A DNA stretch of 64,000 nucleotides from JAGRKR01 sp041397725. Lineage in GTDB: Bacteria > Pseudomonadota > Alphaproteobacteria > Rhizobiales > Hyphomicrobiaceae. Made by a program: the position numbers and the translations under genes. This document shows, in pieces, positions 52,194 to 61,044 of this stretch. The notes under the pieces were generated by a model. That model saw only the letters and a program-made list of their open reading frames with translations, ran no database searches and had not been told where the DNA came from. Location of the stretch: positions 310,001 to 374,000 of the forward strand of contig JAWKVZ010000003.1 in NCBI GenBank assembly GCA_041397725.1, read 5' to 3'. Within the stretch, counting starts at the first letter, position 1. Every line of letters begins with the position of its first letter.

Positions 52194-53414
52194 ATGGCGG
52201 TGATCGCGAGGCGCGAGAAGTCGGCCTGGGTGCGCGTGGCGATCGGCGGCGGAGCCGGCATGCTCGTCGCCATGGGCCTCGGGCGTTTCTCCTATACCGC
52301 GATGGTGCCGGCGCTGATCGGCAGCGGCGCGCTGACGGCGGCGGAGGCGGGCTGGGTCGGCGCCGTCAATCTCGCAGGGTTTCTCACCGGGGCTGCACTC
52401 GCGGAGCGCTTGCGCCGCCTCTGCCGGCTCGACGTCGGCCTGTCGGTGGCCATCGTGCTGTGCGCCATCGGGCTCGCCGGCTCGGCGCTGCCATGGGGCT
52501 TCGCGTGGCTGGCGCTCTGCCGCGGTGTGATCGGGCTGGCGACCGCCTTCATCATGGTGCAGAGCGTGGCCACGGCGGTCGAGGCTGCGCCCGAGCGCTC
52601 CCGCCCGGCCGCAGCGGGGTTCGTCTTCGCAGGGGTCGGGCTCGGCATCCTGTTGACGGGCATCCTGGTGCCACGGCTGCTGGCGCAGGGCTTGATGGCG
52701 GCCTGGGCGGGCATCGCCGCGGTGGCGCTTGTCGCGACGCTGGTGGGCCTGTGGGGGTGGCGTGGCGCGGGCGGTGGGGGGCTGGCTGCGGGGGCAGATC
52801 CCGGGACGGCCGCCACGCTGGCGGCGCAGCCGCCTCCGACAGGCGCCCTCGGTCCGTCCCTGCCGCTCGCGTTGCTGGCGCTTGCCCACTTCCTGTTCTC
52901 GTTCGGCATCGTGCCTCATACGCTCTACTGGGTGGATTTCCTGGCGCGCGGCCTGGGCTATGGCGTCCATGTCGGTGGCTGGCACTGGTCGGTGGTCGGC
53001 ATCTTCGCATTCCTGGGCCCGTGGCTCTCGACGCTGCTGGCGCGCCGCGTCGGGATCGGGCTTGCGCTGCCGCTGGCCTATGCCTGTGTCGCGCTGGGCG
53101 TGGGCATCCCGGCGCTTGGTGCGCTGGCTCCCGCACTCTGGTTCTCGACCGTGGTTTTTGGCGCGCAGCCCGGCGTTGCCAGCCTCATGGCGGCGCGGGC
53201 CCGGGACTTCGCCGCTCCCGGTGCGATGGCGCGCGTCATGCGGGTGATGATCCTGAGCAACGGCCTCGGTGCGACCTCGGCAGGGCTCGTCGTGCCATGG
53301 CTGTTCGAAAGGGGCGGGCACGCCAGCATCTTCGCGCTCGGAGGCGCGGGCCTCGTCGTGGGGGCCGTGCTCTGCCTCGTCCTGCTGGGGCAGGCCCGCC
53401 GTCAGGCGCCCTGA
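52194..53414 (+). CDS. YbfB/YjiJ-family MFS transporter
   Basis: A 406-residue permease with about twelve hydrophobic segments. The first helix motif GMGLGRFSYTAMVPALI-like (VAMGLGRFSYTAMVPALIG) and AGWVGAVNLAGFLTGA are characteristic of the YbfB/YjiJ group. LALAHFLFSFGIVPHTLYWVDF opens the second half. The substrate is unknown; the family is predicted to export or import small organic compounds. It is convergent with bpt, 25 bp between stops. Confidence 0.88.
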   Translation: MAVIARREKSAWVRVAIGGGAGMLVAMGLGRFSYTAMVPALIGSGALTAAEAGWVGAVNLAGFLTGAALAERLRRLCRLDVGLSVAIVLCAIGLAGSALPWGFAWLALCRGVIGLATAFIMVQSVATAVEAAPERSRPAAAGFVFAGVGLGILLTGILVPRLLAQGLMAAWAGIAAVALVATLVGLWGWRGAGGGGLAAGADPGTAATLAAQPPPTGALGPSLPLALLALAHFLFSFGIVPHTLYWVDFLARGLGYGVHVGGWHWSVVGIFAFLGPWLSTLLARRVGIGLALPLAYACVALGVGIPALGALAPALWFSTVVFGAQPGVASLMAARARDFAAPGAMARVMRVMILSNGLGATSAGLVVPWLFERGGHASIFALGGAGLVVGAVLCLVLLGQARRQAP

Positions 53415-53439
53415 GGCGGCTGTACGCGACGGCCGCGGA

Positions 53440-54204
53440 TCAGTCCGTGCCGTCCCCGGGCGTCACGCGCACCCAGCCGTTGCTGGTCAGATGCTCCTGG
53501 GGCGTGAAGCGCGTCTTGTAGCTCATCTTGCGCGAGCCCTGGATCCAGTAGCCCAGATATACGTAGGGCAAGCCCAGCCGCCGCGCGTAGTCGATGTGCT
53601 CCAGGATCATGTAGCTGCCGAGGCTCCGCGAGATCATCTCGGGCTCGTAGAAGCTGTAGACCATGGAGATGCCGTCGGAGAGCCGGTCGCAGAGCGCGGA
53701 GGCGACGAGCGAGCCTTCCTCGCTGCCGCGGTGGATGCCCGGCGTCTGACGCAGCCGATACTCCGTGATGAAGGTATCGATGATCGAATCCTCGACCATC
53801 ATCGCATAGTCGAGCACGGTCATGTCGGCCATGCCGCCGTCGCCGTGGCGGGAATCGATATAGTCGCGGAACAGGCCGTACTGCTCCTGCGACGGGCGCG
53901 ATTCGACGCGACGCGCGACGATGTCGCGGTTGCGCTCGATCACGCGCCGGAGCGTGCGCCGCGGCTTGAACTCGTCGACCAGCACGCGCACGGAGACGCA
54001 GGCCTGGCACCCCTCGCAATAGGGCATATAGGCGATGTTCTGGCTGCGCCGGAAGCCGCCCTTCAGCAGGTTGTCGATGAGTTGGCGCGGCTTGTCGTGC
54101 GTCAGGTGCGTGAACAACTTGCGCTCGTTGCGGCCAGGCAGGTACGGACACGGCTGTGGCGCGGTCACGTAGAATTCCGGGAAGTGCTTCTTCTGCTCCG
54201 TCAT
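53440..54204 (-). CDS. bpt: Aspartate/glutamate leucyltransferase (N-end rule, Bpt)
   Basis: A 254-residue aminoacyl-tRNA-protein transferase of the Bpt/ATE fold, which adds Leu to N-terminal Asp or Glu and marks proteins for ClpAP. The N-terminal Cys and binding motif are PCPYLPGRNERKLFTHL. PYCEGCQACVSVRV supplies the conserved Cys cluster. RLSDGISMVYSFYEPEM and YVYLGYWIQGSRKMSYK close the GNAT-like fold. The start is the ATG at 54204. It sits by hemB, as in many alphaproteobacteria. Confidence 0.92.
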   Translation of the reverse strand: MTEQKKHFPEFYVTAPQPCPYLPGRNERKLFTHLTHDKPRQLIDNLLKGGFRRSQNIAYMPYCEGCQACVSVRVLVDEFKPRRTLRRVIERNRDIVARRVESRPSQEQYGLFRDYIDSRHGDGGMADMTVLDYAMMVEDSIIDTFITEYRLRQTPGIHRGSEEGSLVASALCDRLSDGISMVYSFYEPEMISRSLGSYMILEHIDYARRLGLPYVYLGYWIQGSRKMSYKTRFTPQEHLTSNGWVRVTPGDGTD

Positions 54205-54524
54205 TCCCGCGCGTCCTCCAGCGCTGCTCCAGTCCCTCCGCCGACCCGGCCGCACTGCGCCTGCAGACCGGCCGAACGCATATCATGCCACGACAAGGCG
54301 TAACCGGGCTAGAGCGTGATCGACCGCGACGGATCGGCCGTCTCGCACCCGCGAAAGCGCGACTGACACACCTCAACACGTCGGCAAGGACCGGTCGGGA
54401 TCGGCGACCGGCGGTCGCGCCCTCTCGACGAGGTATATGGGCTGGGGCGGCGGCCGTCCACAGAGCCGTCAGTCATCGTGAATGCCGCGCCCCGACCCCA
54501 TAGATGCGCGGCAGCCGGGGGCGG
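54205..54524. other. Intergenic region, 320 bp
   Basis: It lies between bpt and hemB, both on the minus strand, so it should hold the bpt promoter. I see no gene, RNA or clear operator. Confidence 0.4.
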
Positions 54525-55607
54525 TCAGGCGCGTGCCGGGCCGCCGGAGATCTCGCGGAGCCGCCGCGCGGCATCGCGCGCGAAATAGGTGAGGATGCCG
54601 TCGGCGCCGGCGCGCTTGAAGGCCATCAGACTTTCCATCATGACGCGCTCGCCGTCGAGCCAGCCGTTGGCGGCGGCGCCGGCCAGCATCGCGTACTCGC
54701 CCGACACCTGATAGGCGTAGGTCGGCACGCCGAAGGCGTCCTTCACGCGCCGCACGATATCGAGATAGGGCATGCCCGGCTTGACCATGACCATGTCGGC
54801 GCCCTCCGCGAGGTCGAGCGCCACCTCGCGCAGCGCCTCGTCGGAATTGGCCGGGTCCATCTGGTAGGTGCGCTTGTCGCCCGTCAGCGTCTTGGACGAG
54901 CCGACGGCATCGCGGAACGGACCGTAGAACGCCGACGCATATTTGGCGGCGTAGGACATGATCTGTGTGTTGGTGTGGCCCGCCGCCTCGAGGGCCTGCC
55001 GGATGGCGCCGATGCGGCCATCCATCATGTCGGACGGCGCGATGACGTCGCAGCCGGCCTCCACCTGCACCAGGGCCTGGCGCACGAGCGCCGCCAGCGT
55101 CTCGTCGTTCAGGATCTCCTCGCCGCGCATGAGGCCGTCGTGGCCATGGCTCGTGTAGGGGTCGAGCGCCACGTCGCAGACGATGCCGATCTCGAGGCCG
55201 CGCTCGCGGATGGCCCGGCAGGCCCGGCAGACGAGGTTGTCGGCATTGAAGGCCTCGGCGGCATCCGCCGTGCGGAGCGCCGGTTCCGTATAGGGGAACA
55301 CCGCGATGGCGGGGATCGCCAGCTCGAGCGCTTCCTCGGCGGCGCGCACGACCTCGTCGACGGTCAGGCGGTCGACGCCCGGCATCGACGGCACGGGCTG
55401 CCGCTTGCCGTCGCCAGCCATGACGAAGAGCGGCCAGATGAGATCGCCGGTGGTCAGCACGTTCTCGGCGACCAGCCGTCGTGCCCAGTCGCTCTTGCGG
55501 TTGCGCCGCATGCGTGTGGCCGGGAAGGCCGGTGCGCCGGGCGAACCGGCCGCCTGCGACTGTAGGCTAATCCGTTCAGCCGCGGCCGGTGTCTTCAAGG
55601 GCTTCAT
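54525..55607 (-). CDS. hemB: Delta-aminolevulinic acid dehydratase (porphobilinogen synthase), Mg-type
   Basis: A 360-residue enzyme condensing two 5-aminolevulinate molecules to porphobilinogen. The Schiff-base lysines are in YAAKYASAFYGPFRDA and MVKPGMPYLD. The metal loop reads VALDPYTSHGHDG, with Asp and Ala where the zinc type has Cys, so it is the Mg-dependent type common in alphaproteobacteria. RMRRNRKSDWARRLV is the usual N-terminal arm. The ATG at 55607 begins the recognisable protein. It partners hemA at 61045 in tetrapyrrole synthesis. Confidence 0.95.
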   Translation of the reverse strand: MKPLKTPAAAERISLQSQAAGSPGAPAFPATRMRRNRKSDWARRLVAENVLTTGDLIWPLFVMAGDGKRQPVPSMPGVDRLTVDEVVRAAEEALELAIPAIAVFPYTEPALRTADAAEAFNADNLVCRACRAIRERGLEIGIVCDVALDPYTSHGHDGLMRGEEILNDETLAALVRQALVQVEAGCDVIAPSDMMDGRIGAIRQALEAAGHTNTQIMSYAAKYASAFYGPFRDAVGSSKTLTGDKRTYQMDPANSDEALREVALDLAEGADMVMVKPGMPYLDIVRRVKDAFGVPTYAYQVSGEYAMLAGAAANGWLDGERVMMESLMAFKRAGADGILTYFARDAARRLREISGGPARA

Positions 55608-55744
55608 CGCTCGGGTCCCGTCTTGCGTCTGACAGCACTGCCGGCAGTGTAGACCGTCGCGCCTCGAGGGCAAGGCTTGCCGTGCTGCAAGCGTGATCGA
55701 TGGTGATGGAGGCGCCGGGGCGCGACCTTGCGAGCGGGCGCGCC

Positions 55745-56917
55745 CTAGCGGCAATACGCGCCGGAGCGCCTCTGGGCAAGATCGATGTGGAAATGATCGC
55801 GGTGGGCGTCGTTAGACTCCGGGCCGAGCACCGTCTTGAAGGCCTTGCAGGCGCCCGCGTGGATCGTCTTGAGGAACACCGCCCCCGGCGTGTCGCCCGG
55901 AGAGATCACCGGCAGCGTCGGGGCGCTGTCACGACCGCGGCGCCCCCGTCGGCGCGAGGATTTGTCATTCGGCGGGGCGGCCGCGGCCGCTGGCGTCGTC
56001 GGCTTCGGTCCGCCGAGGCGGCTTGGCGTGAAGCCGAATGGCTGGCCGGTCTTGCGCTCGGTCTCTCGCTCGGCATCCGCCACCGGCGCCGAGCCCGCGG
56101 GACGGCCGCGAGCGCGCTCGGCGGCCTTGCGCACGGCTTCCTCGCGCGCCTTCGCGGCTTCCGCCGCCTTGCGCTCGGCCTCGCGTCTGGCGGCCAGCGC
56201 CCGCTCGCGCTCGACGCGCGCGATGGTGCCCCAGCCGCCGAGCACGGCCAGCGTCTGGCCGTTTGCCGTCGTCATGGCGGAAATGTCGAGAGCATTGGCG
56301 CGGGCGTGCTCGGAGAGCTTGCCGTCGGCGCGGCCGTAGCGATTGCGGCAGACGTAGGAGCTGGCATTGCGCAGGCGGATGACCGGCGCCTTCAGGTGTT
56401 TCAGGGCCGCCGGCTGCACGTGATCCCTGAGCCAGGCGTGCAGTGCCACGACCATGTCGCAGTTCACGATGGCGGGCGGGCTGATCGCCACTTCGGGCGC
56501 GCTGCCGATCGTGATGAGCTGTACGGGGGCCGGGTCGCCGCAAGGGCCATGGCGGATCGGGGCGACTTTCACGACCTTCGCGTCGAGGCCCTTCAGGGCG
56601 CTGGCGCAGCGCGCTTCGGCGGCCTTGATCTCGGCTTCCGTCCAGGACGGGGGCGGCGGCGCGCCGGGCTTTCCGCGGGCCGCCTCCTCGGCCTTCGCCT
56701 TCGCCTTCGCTTTGGCATCGGCGAGCGTGATGGGCCAGGCGGACGTGGGAGGCGGGATCACCACGCTTGGCGCCGGCTCGGCGCGTCGGGAATCTTGACG
56801 GGCATGGGCAGGTGTGCGAGCGGCAAGAGCGAGCGTCAGCAGGGCGGCGAGGGCGAGCGCGACGGCTGTCCTTCCAAGGGCGGCGGCCGGTTTGGAGCGA
56901 GGCTTGGTCGGGATCAT
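55745..56917 (-). CDS. Extensin-like C-domain protein with an internal Arg/Ala-rich insertion
   Basis: A 390-residue exported protein. The signal peptide is VALALAALLTLALAARTPAHA. The extensin-like domain begins near CASALKGLDAKVVKVAPIRH and carries SSYVCRNRYG, SEHARANALDIS, then, after a roughly 100-residue low-complexity insertion (ERALAARREAERKAAEAAKA and following), continues GDTPGAVFLKTIHAGACKAF and AHRDHFHIDLAQR with terminal YC. The insertion splits a domain that is normally continuous. The His/Asp pattern recalls D-Ala-D-Ala/VanY-type zinc peptidases. A peptidoglycan role is inferred. The start is the ATG at 56917. Confidence 0.82.
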   Translation of the reverse strand: MIPTKPRSKPAAALGRTAVALALAALLTLALAARTPAHARQDSRRAEPAPSVVIPPPTSAWPITLADAKAKAKAKAEEAARGKPGAPPPPSWTEAEIKAAEARCASALKGLDAKVVKVAPIRHGPCGDPAPVQLITIGSAPEVAISPPAIVNCDMVVALHAWLRDHVQPAALKHLKAPVIRLRNASSYVCRNRYGRADGKLSEHARANALDISAMTTANGQTLAVLGGWGTIARVERERALAARREAERKAAEAAKAREEAVRKAAERARGRPAGSAPVADAERETERKTGQPFGFTPSRLGGPKPTTPAAAAAPPNDKSSRRRGRRGRDSAPTLPVISPGDTPGAVFLKTIHAGACKAFKTVLGPESNDAHRDHFHIDLAQRRSGAYCR

Positions 56918-57063
56918 GAATGCAGTGCGCCCTCGATTGACGTCAGTGGACTGCATAAACGCTCGGTGACCGGAGGGCCAGGGGGCAAACGTCGCGTCTG
57001 TGGATCATTGGCGGCATCCCTGGTCTGCGGCCGGGGAGGAGCTGGCCGACAACGCTGCGGAGA

Positions 57064-58173
57064 ATGGAAATCGTGAGCACAGAAGACGGCGGAAATGAGT
57101 CTGCGGCGACGGATGGTCTGACGCTGGAGGCCAGAAACGCGGCAGGCCTCGTGACACTGGATCGCCCGCAGGCCCTCAATGCTCTCTCGGCCGGCATGAT
57201 AGAGCGCATCGGCGGGGCGTTGCGGACGTGGGCGCGCGATCCCGAGATTTACGCCGTGGCGGTGGTCTCCGCTGTGCCGCGGTGCTTTTCCGCCGGCGGG
57301 GACGTGCGCGAGCTGCTGGCGACGGCGAGGTCCAGCCTCGCCGCCGCGCGGGCGGCGCTGGCGGCCGAGTACCGGTTCAACTGGCAGCACGAGTGTTTTT
57401 CCAAGCCGACGGTGTCGCTGATAGACGGCATGGTCATGGGCTCGGGCGTCGGCCTCACGTCCTATGGCACCCACCGGGTGGCCGGGCCGGCCTACCGCTT
57501 CTCGATGCCGGAGGTGCGGATCGGGTTTTTTCCCGACGTCGGCACCTGCTGGCTTTTGTCGCGGATGCCGGAGAGCCTCGGCATGTACCTGGCGCTGACG
57601 GGCGAGGGCGTGGGGCCGGCGGACGCATTCCACCTCGGACTTGTGACTCATGTACTGCCGGAGGCGCGCGTTGCCGAGGTCGTCGCGCACGTGGCCGACG
57701 CCGACCCGGTCGACCCCATTCTCGATGCCTGGCATGCCAATCCCGGCGAAGGGCCGCTGCTGGGTGCGGCGCCGGTGATCGCGCGCTGCTTCTCGGCGCC
57801 GACGGTCGGAGAGATCCGCCAGCGGTTGGCCTCGGTCAGCGGAGCCGGCCAGGAGGTGGCGGCCCGTGCGCTCGCCAGGATGGGGCAAGCCTCGCCGCTC
57901 GCGCTCGCGATCACTCATCGTGCCGTGACGCTGGCCCAAGGCCTGGATCTGCGGCAGACGCTCGAACAGGACTACCGGATCGCGTCCAGGTTGATCGTGG
58001 AGCCGGATTTCCTCGAGGGCGTGCGCGCGCGCCTCGTGGACAAGGACGGCGAGCCGCGCTGGCGGCACGGCGCGGACGGCGACGGCGCCAGGGCCGAGGT
58101 CGACGCCTTTTTCGCACCTGTCGCGGAGGGTGAGCTGGCGCTGCCGTCGCGGGCTGCGATGCAGACCCGCTGA
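57064..58173 (+). CDS. 3-hydroxyisobutyryl-CoA hydrolase-like enoyl-CoA hydratase-fold enzyme
   Basis: A 369-residue crotonase-fold enzyme of the HIBCH/ECH_2 branch. LVTLDRPQALNALSAGMI opens the fold, CFSAGGDVREL is the oxyanion loop, and GMVMGSGVGLTSYGTHRVAG followed by FSMPEVRIGFFPDVG is the HIBYL-CoA hydrolase signature. It frees 3-hydroxyisobutyrate from its CoA ester in valine breakdown. The length fits HIBCH, not a simple hydratase. It is divergent from the extensin-like gene. Confidence 0.88.
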   Translation: MEIVSTEDGGNESAATDGLTLEARNAAGLVTLDRPQALNALSAGMIERIGGALRTWARDPEIYAVAVVSAVPRCFSAGGDVRELLATARSSLAAARAALAAEYRFNWQHECFSKPTVSLIDGMVMGSGVGLTSYGTHRVAGPAYRFSMPEVRIGFFPDVGTCWLLSRMPESLGMYLALTGEGVGPADAFHLGLVTHVLPEARVAEVVAHVADADPVDPILDAWHANPGEGPLLGAAPVIARCFSAPTVGEIRQRLASVSGAGQEVAARALARMGQASPLALAITHRAVTLAQGLDLRQTLEQDYRIASRLIVEPDFLEGVRARLVDKDGEPRWRHGADGDGARAEVDAFFAPVAEGELALPSRAAMQTR

Positions 58174-58210
58174 AGGGGCGGGAAGAGCCTCCGGCACACC
58201 CGCTAACCGA

Positions 58211-58239
58211 TTGTTCAACAAGCCTCTTAGGCCTATTTT
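58211..58239 (+). promoter_or_regulatory. Candidate sigma-70 promoter with overlapping palindrome, upstream of ldtR
   Basis: -35 TTGTTC (58211-58216), a 17-bp spacer and -10 TATTTT (58234-58239). The -35 lies in the palindrome TTGTTCAACAA (58211-58221), a reasonable operator for a winged-helix regulator such as the gene it precedes. The ldtR start is 72 bp after the -10. Confidence 0.6.
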
Positions 58240-58310
58240 AGCTTCGCTCCGCTAACGTGCTGGCAACCCGGAAAAAAAGAACCGGGACGCGTCAAGCACG
58301 AGGCAGGGAT

Positions 58311-58820
58311 ATGAGTATAGCATTCGATACGGTGCGGCACCGCGCGCCGCAGGTCGAGGATACGTTCAAGAACGAGTATCTTCAGGCATTGCGCTTGATC
58401 GAGCGCCTGCATCGCCTTCTCCTCGACGTCATCAAGGACGAGTTCGATCGCGTCGGCGGTTCCGAGCTCAACAGTGTGCAGGCACTGCTGCTGTACAACA
58501 TCGGCGAGTCCGAGTTGACGGCCGGTGAACTGAAGACCCGCGGTTACTACCTGGGCTCGAATGTCTCCTACAACTTGAAGAAGCTCGTCGACATGGGCTT
58601 CCTGCACTACAAGCGGTCGGAGACGGATCGTCGCTCGGTGCGTGTCAGCCTGACGGAGAAGGGCAAGCAGGCCTGCGACGTCGTCAGCAAGCTCTACCAG
58701 CGGCAACTCGGCAGCATCGAAGCCGTGGGCGAGGTGAGCCGCCAGGATTTCCACACGCTCAACGTGGCCTTGAACCGCCTCGAGCGCTTCTGGTCGGATC
58801 AGATCCGCTTCCGTCTTTAG
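58311..58820 (+). CDS. ldtR: LdtR-like MarR-family regulator
   Basis: A 169-residue winged-helix protein. The order is N-terminal helix (FKNEYLQALRLIERLHRLLL), core LNSVQALLLYNIGESELTAGELK, recognition helix YYLGSNVSYNLKKLVDMGFL, wing RSETDRRSVRVSLTEKG, and a long C-terminal dimer helix. This matches LdtR of Hyphomicrobiales, which controls L,D-transpeptidase expression and osmotic tolerance. The next gene is an L,D-transpeptidase, which supports the assignment. Its promoter carries a palindrome in the -35 region, so autoregulation is plausible. Confidence 0.88.
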   Translation: MSIAFDTVRHRAPQVEDTFKNEYLQALRLIERLHRLLLDVIKDEFDRVGGSELNSVQALLLYNIGESELTAGELKTRGYYLGSNVSYNLKKLVDMGFLHYKRSETDRRSVRVSLTEKGKQACDVVSKLYQRQLGSIEAVGEVSRQDFHTLNVALNRLERFWSDQIRFRL

Positions 58821-59262
58821 ACAACCGGCGACTTCGGGGGCTCACGTCTGCGGGGCCTCGAAGCGCGCTGAACTCGGCATCCAGTCATCGAGCTGGCGTA
58901 CGCTCCGCACCGTCGCAGGTCACCCTGCCGGCGCGGAGCCGTCGGCGTTTGCCTGAGCCTCGCCCTCGAGCGGGCATCTCCACTGCCCCCTCGGTCAATC
59001 CGGCTGCGTTGCCCCGGCGTCACGTATTTGTGGCGTTGCAGCATCACTCCGTTGGCATCGAAGCGAGAGCACCGGGATTTGACTTCCCTGTGCGGCCCGA
59101 ATTGTCCAAACTTGCTGCAAGCGGGTAGAGGCAGCGAGACCACGGTCGGGGACACTGTGCCCCGAACGTCCATGTCGTCGTCTCACGGAAGTGCGGCTGA
59201 GCCGGACCGGGTGACTTGGAGTTTCATTAACTCCTCGACCCTATGGTTAAAGAGAAATTGTG
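58821..59262 (+). promoter_or_regulatory. Intergenic region upstream of the L,D-transpeptidase gene
   Basis: 442 bp without a gene. Near the end, TTAAC (59227-59231) and GTTAA (59246-59250) form a gapped palindrome with a 14-bp spacer, about 15-35 bp before the start codon. It is the least GC-rich stretch here and is the best place for the promoter and an LdtR site, but I cannot fix a -35/-10. Confidence 0.4.
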
Positions 59263-60594
59263 ATGGGCACCGAGGCCATGACTATGCTCGTCTGGAGATC
59301 ATGCAGGAGCCGGAGCGGCAGCACTCTGCGCGGCCGCGTCGGACTGGGGTTGGCGGCGGCCGTGATGGCTGCGATCGGCGTTGCGGCGCCGGGACCTGCC
59401 CATGCCAACGATCCATTGAGCTGGGCGCGCTTCGGCCTCCCCGGCACCTCCACGCCGCACTACGGCTATGACCGGGAGTTCGCGCGGGAATGGGAAGCCA
59501 ATCCGCCGCGCGGATATCCGACGCTTTCGCCGGACAACCTGGGTCCGTTGAAGGCCGCGATCAAGCGCTACAAGGCGGTCGTCGCGGCCGGCGGCTGGCG
59601 CACGATCCCCAACGTGCAGTTGCGCATCGGGCAGACGCATGCCGCCGTCGGGCTGCTGCGTGCGCGCCTGCGCCTGACGGCCGACATCAAGCAGGACTCG
59701 AGCTACGCCGACTACTTCGATCATCATCTCGAGCGCGCCGTGAAGCGCTTCCAGGCCCGCCACGGCCTGAGCCCCACGGGTGTCGTCGACAAGCGTACGA
59801 TCGCGGCGCTCAACGTGCCCGCACCGGCGCGGCTCAAGCAGTTGCAGACCAACCTCGGGCGCCTGACGAGCCTCGTGCGCTCGACCGGCAAGCGCTACCT
59901 GATGGTGAACATCCCCGCCGCGCAGATCGAGGCCGTGGAGGGCGGACGTGTCGTGTCGCGCCATTCGGCCGTCGTCGGCAAGATCGATCGTGCGACGCCT
60001 ATACTGCGCTCCGCCGTGCACGAGCTCAATTTCAACCCCGTGTGGCATCTTCCGCCGACCGTCATCGAGAAGGATCTCATTCCCAAGGGGCGTGAGATGC
60101 AGCGGGGCGGCAAGAGCGTGCTCGCCAAGTACGGGATCGATGCCTACAGCGGCGACGGGCGCAAGCTTAAGCCGGGCAAGATCGACTGGCGGTCCAGCGC
60201 GGTGCGCTCCTACACCTTCAAGCAGCAGCCGGGCCCGCAGAACCCGCTCGGCTTCGTGAAGATCAATTTCCACAACAGCCATTCCGTCTACATGCACGAC
60301 ACGCCCTCGCAGACGCTGTTCGGCCGCAACTTCCGGGCCGCCAGCTCAGGCTGCGTGCGGGCGCAGAACATCGAGCAGCTCACGGCCTGGCTGTTGTCCG
60401 GCAATGAGAAGTGGACGCGCGAGCGGGTGGTGCAGATGCGCAAATCGGGCGAGCGCCTCGACGTTCGTCTGAAGAAGCCGGTGCCGCTCTATTTCGTCTA
60501 CGTCACCGCGTGGGCGACAGAGGATGGCGTGGTGCAGTTCCGCCGCGACATCTACCTGAAGGACGGCGTCGGAGCCATGGCCGCCGCCTACTGA
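59263..60594 (+). CDS. L,D-transpeptidase (YkuD domain) with peptidoglycan-binding domain
   Basis: A 443-residue exported enzyme making or remodelling 3-3 peptidoglycan cross-links. The signal peptide contains VGLGLAAAVMAAIGVAAPGPAHA. A peptidoglycan-binding fold follows (LERAVKRFQARHGLSPTG, then VVDKRTIAALN). The catalytic domain has VYMHDTPSQTLFG and SSGCVR with the nucleophile Cys. It is larger than minimal YkuD enzymes and resembles YcbB-type LDTs. The start is set at the ATG at 59263; the GTG just before and the ATG at 59278 are alternatives. It is the probable target of LdtR upstream. Confidence 0.92.
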   Translation: MGTEAMTMLVWRSCRSRSGSTLRGRVGLGLAAAVMAAIGVAAPGPAHANDPLSWARFGLPGTSTPHYGYDREFAREWEANPPRGYPTLSPDNLGPLKAAIKRYKAVVAAGGWRTIPNVQLRIGQTHAAVGLLRARLRLTADIKQDSSYADYFDHHLERAVKRFQARHGLSPTGVVDKRTIAALNVPAPARLKQLQTNLGRLTSLVRSTGKRYLMVNIPAAQIEAVEGGRVVSRHSAVVGKIDRATPILRSAVHELNFNPVWHLPPTVIEKDLIPKGREMQRGGKSVLAKYGIDAYSGDGRKLKPGKIDWRSSAVRSYTFKQQPGPQNPLGFVKINFHNSHSVYMHDTPSQTLFGRNFRAASSGCVRAQNIEQLTAWLLSGNEKWTRERVVQMRKSGERLDVRLKKPVPLYFVYVTAWATEDGVVQFRRDIYLKDGVGAMAAAY

Positions 60595-61044
60595 GCGGGG
60601 CGGCGGACCGGCCGGTCCGCCTCGCCGGCCGCCTCATTCGCGTCGCCGGGTCGGCGCCGGGCCGAGGGCAGGGCGCCTGGTCCGCCGGCAGCGGGCTCGA
60701 CCGCGCAAGCGTCGGCTCCTTCCATCGCCAGGCTCTCTGGCCGCCGGCGTCGCAGTTCGTGCCGCGGTGTGGCCGTGCGCGCGGACACGAACAGGCGCCA
60801 GGCTCATCCCCGCATCGTCGATTGTTGTGCGCCTGCGCCAGGGCGTGGGGTGCGACGACGGGCGCCGCCAGCCTACTGGCGATGGCGAGCCAATGCCGCT
60901 AATGTGATCTCCACGCGGACCGCCGCGGCATGGGGTTGCCGCCGGCGTCCTGCGCTGTTGGCGCAGGCTGGAATGCGGGAATATTTCGTCACCTCACGGC
61001 GTTGACGGGTCGTGGGCGGGTGTCTGGGAGCGAGGTCGAGGGTC
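60595..61044. other. Intergenic region, 450 bp, upstream of hemA
   Basis: It contains a perfect 20-bp palindrome at 60602-60621 (arm GGCGGACCGG), 7 bp after the transpeptidase stop, which may act as a terminator although no T-run follows. The rest holds no convincing gene. Short ORFs here have shadow-like composition. Confidence 0.5.
60602..60621 (+). terminator. 20-bp perfect palindrome after the L,D-transpeptidase gene
   Basis: GGCGGACCGG is followed immediately by its reverse complement with no spacer. It could form a hairpin with a small loop after opening the central pairs. There is no T-tract. Confidence 0.4.

Noticed and set aside
60411..60902. 163-residue ORF after the L,D-transpeptidase
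   Set aside because: Begins inside the transpeptidase gene in another frame; Arg/Ala/Gly-rich, no ribosome site, no motif.
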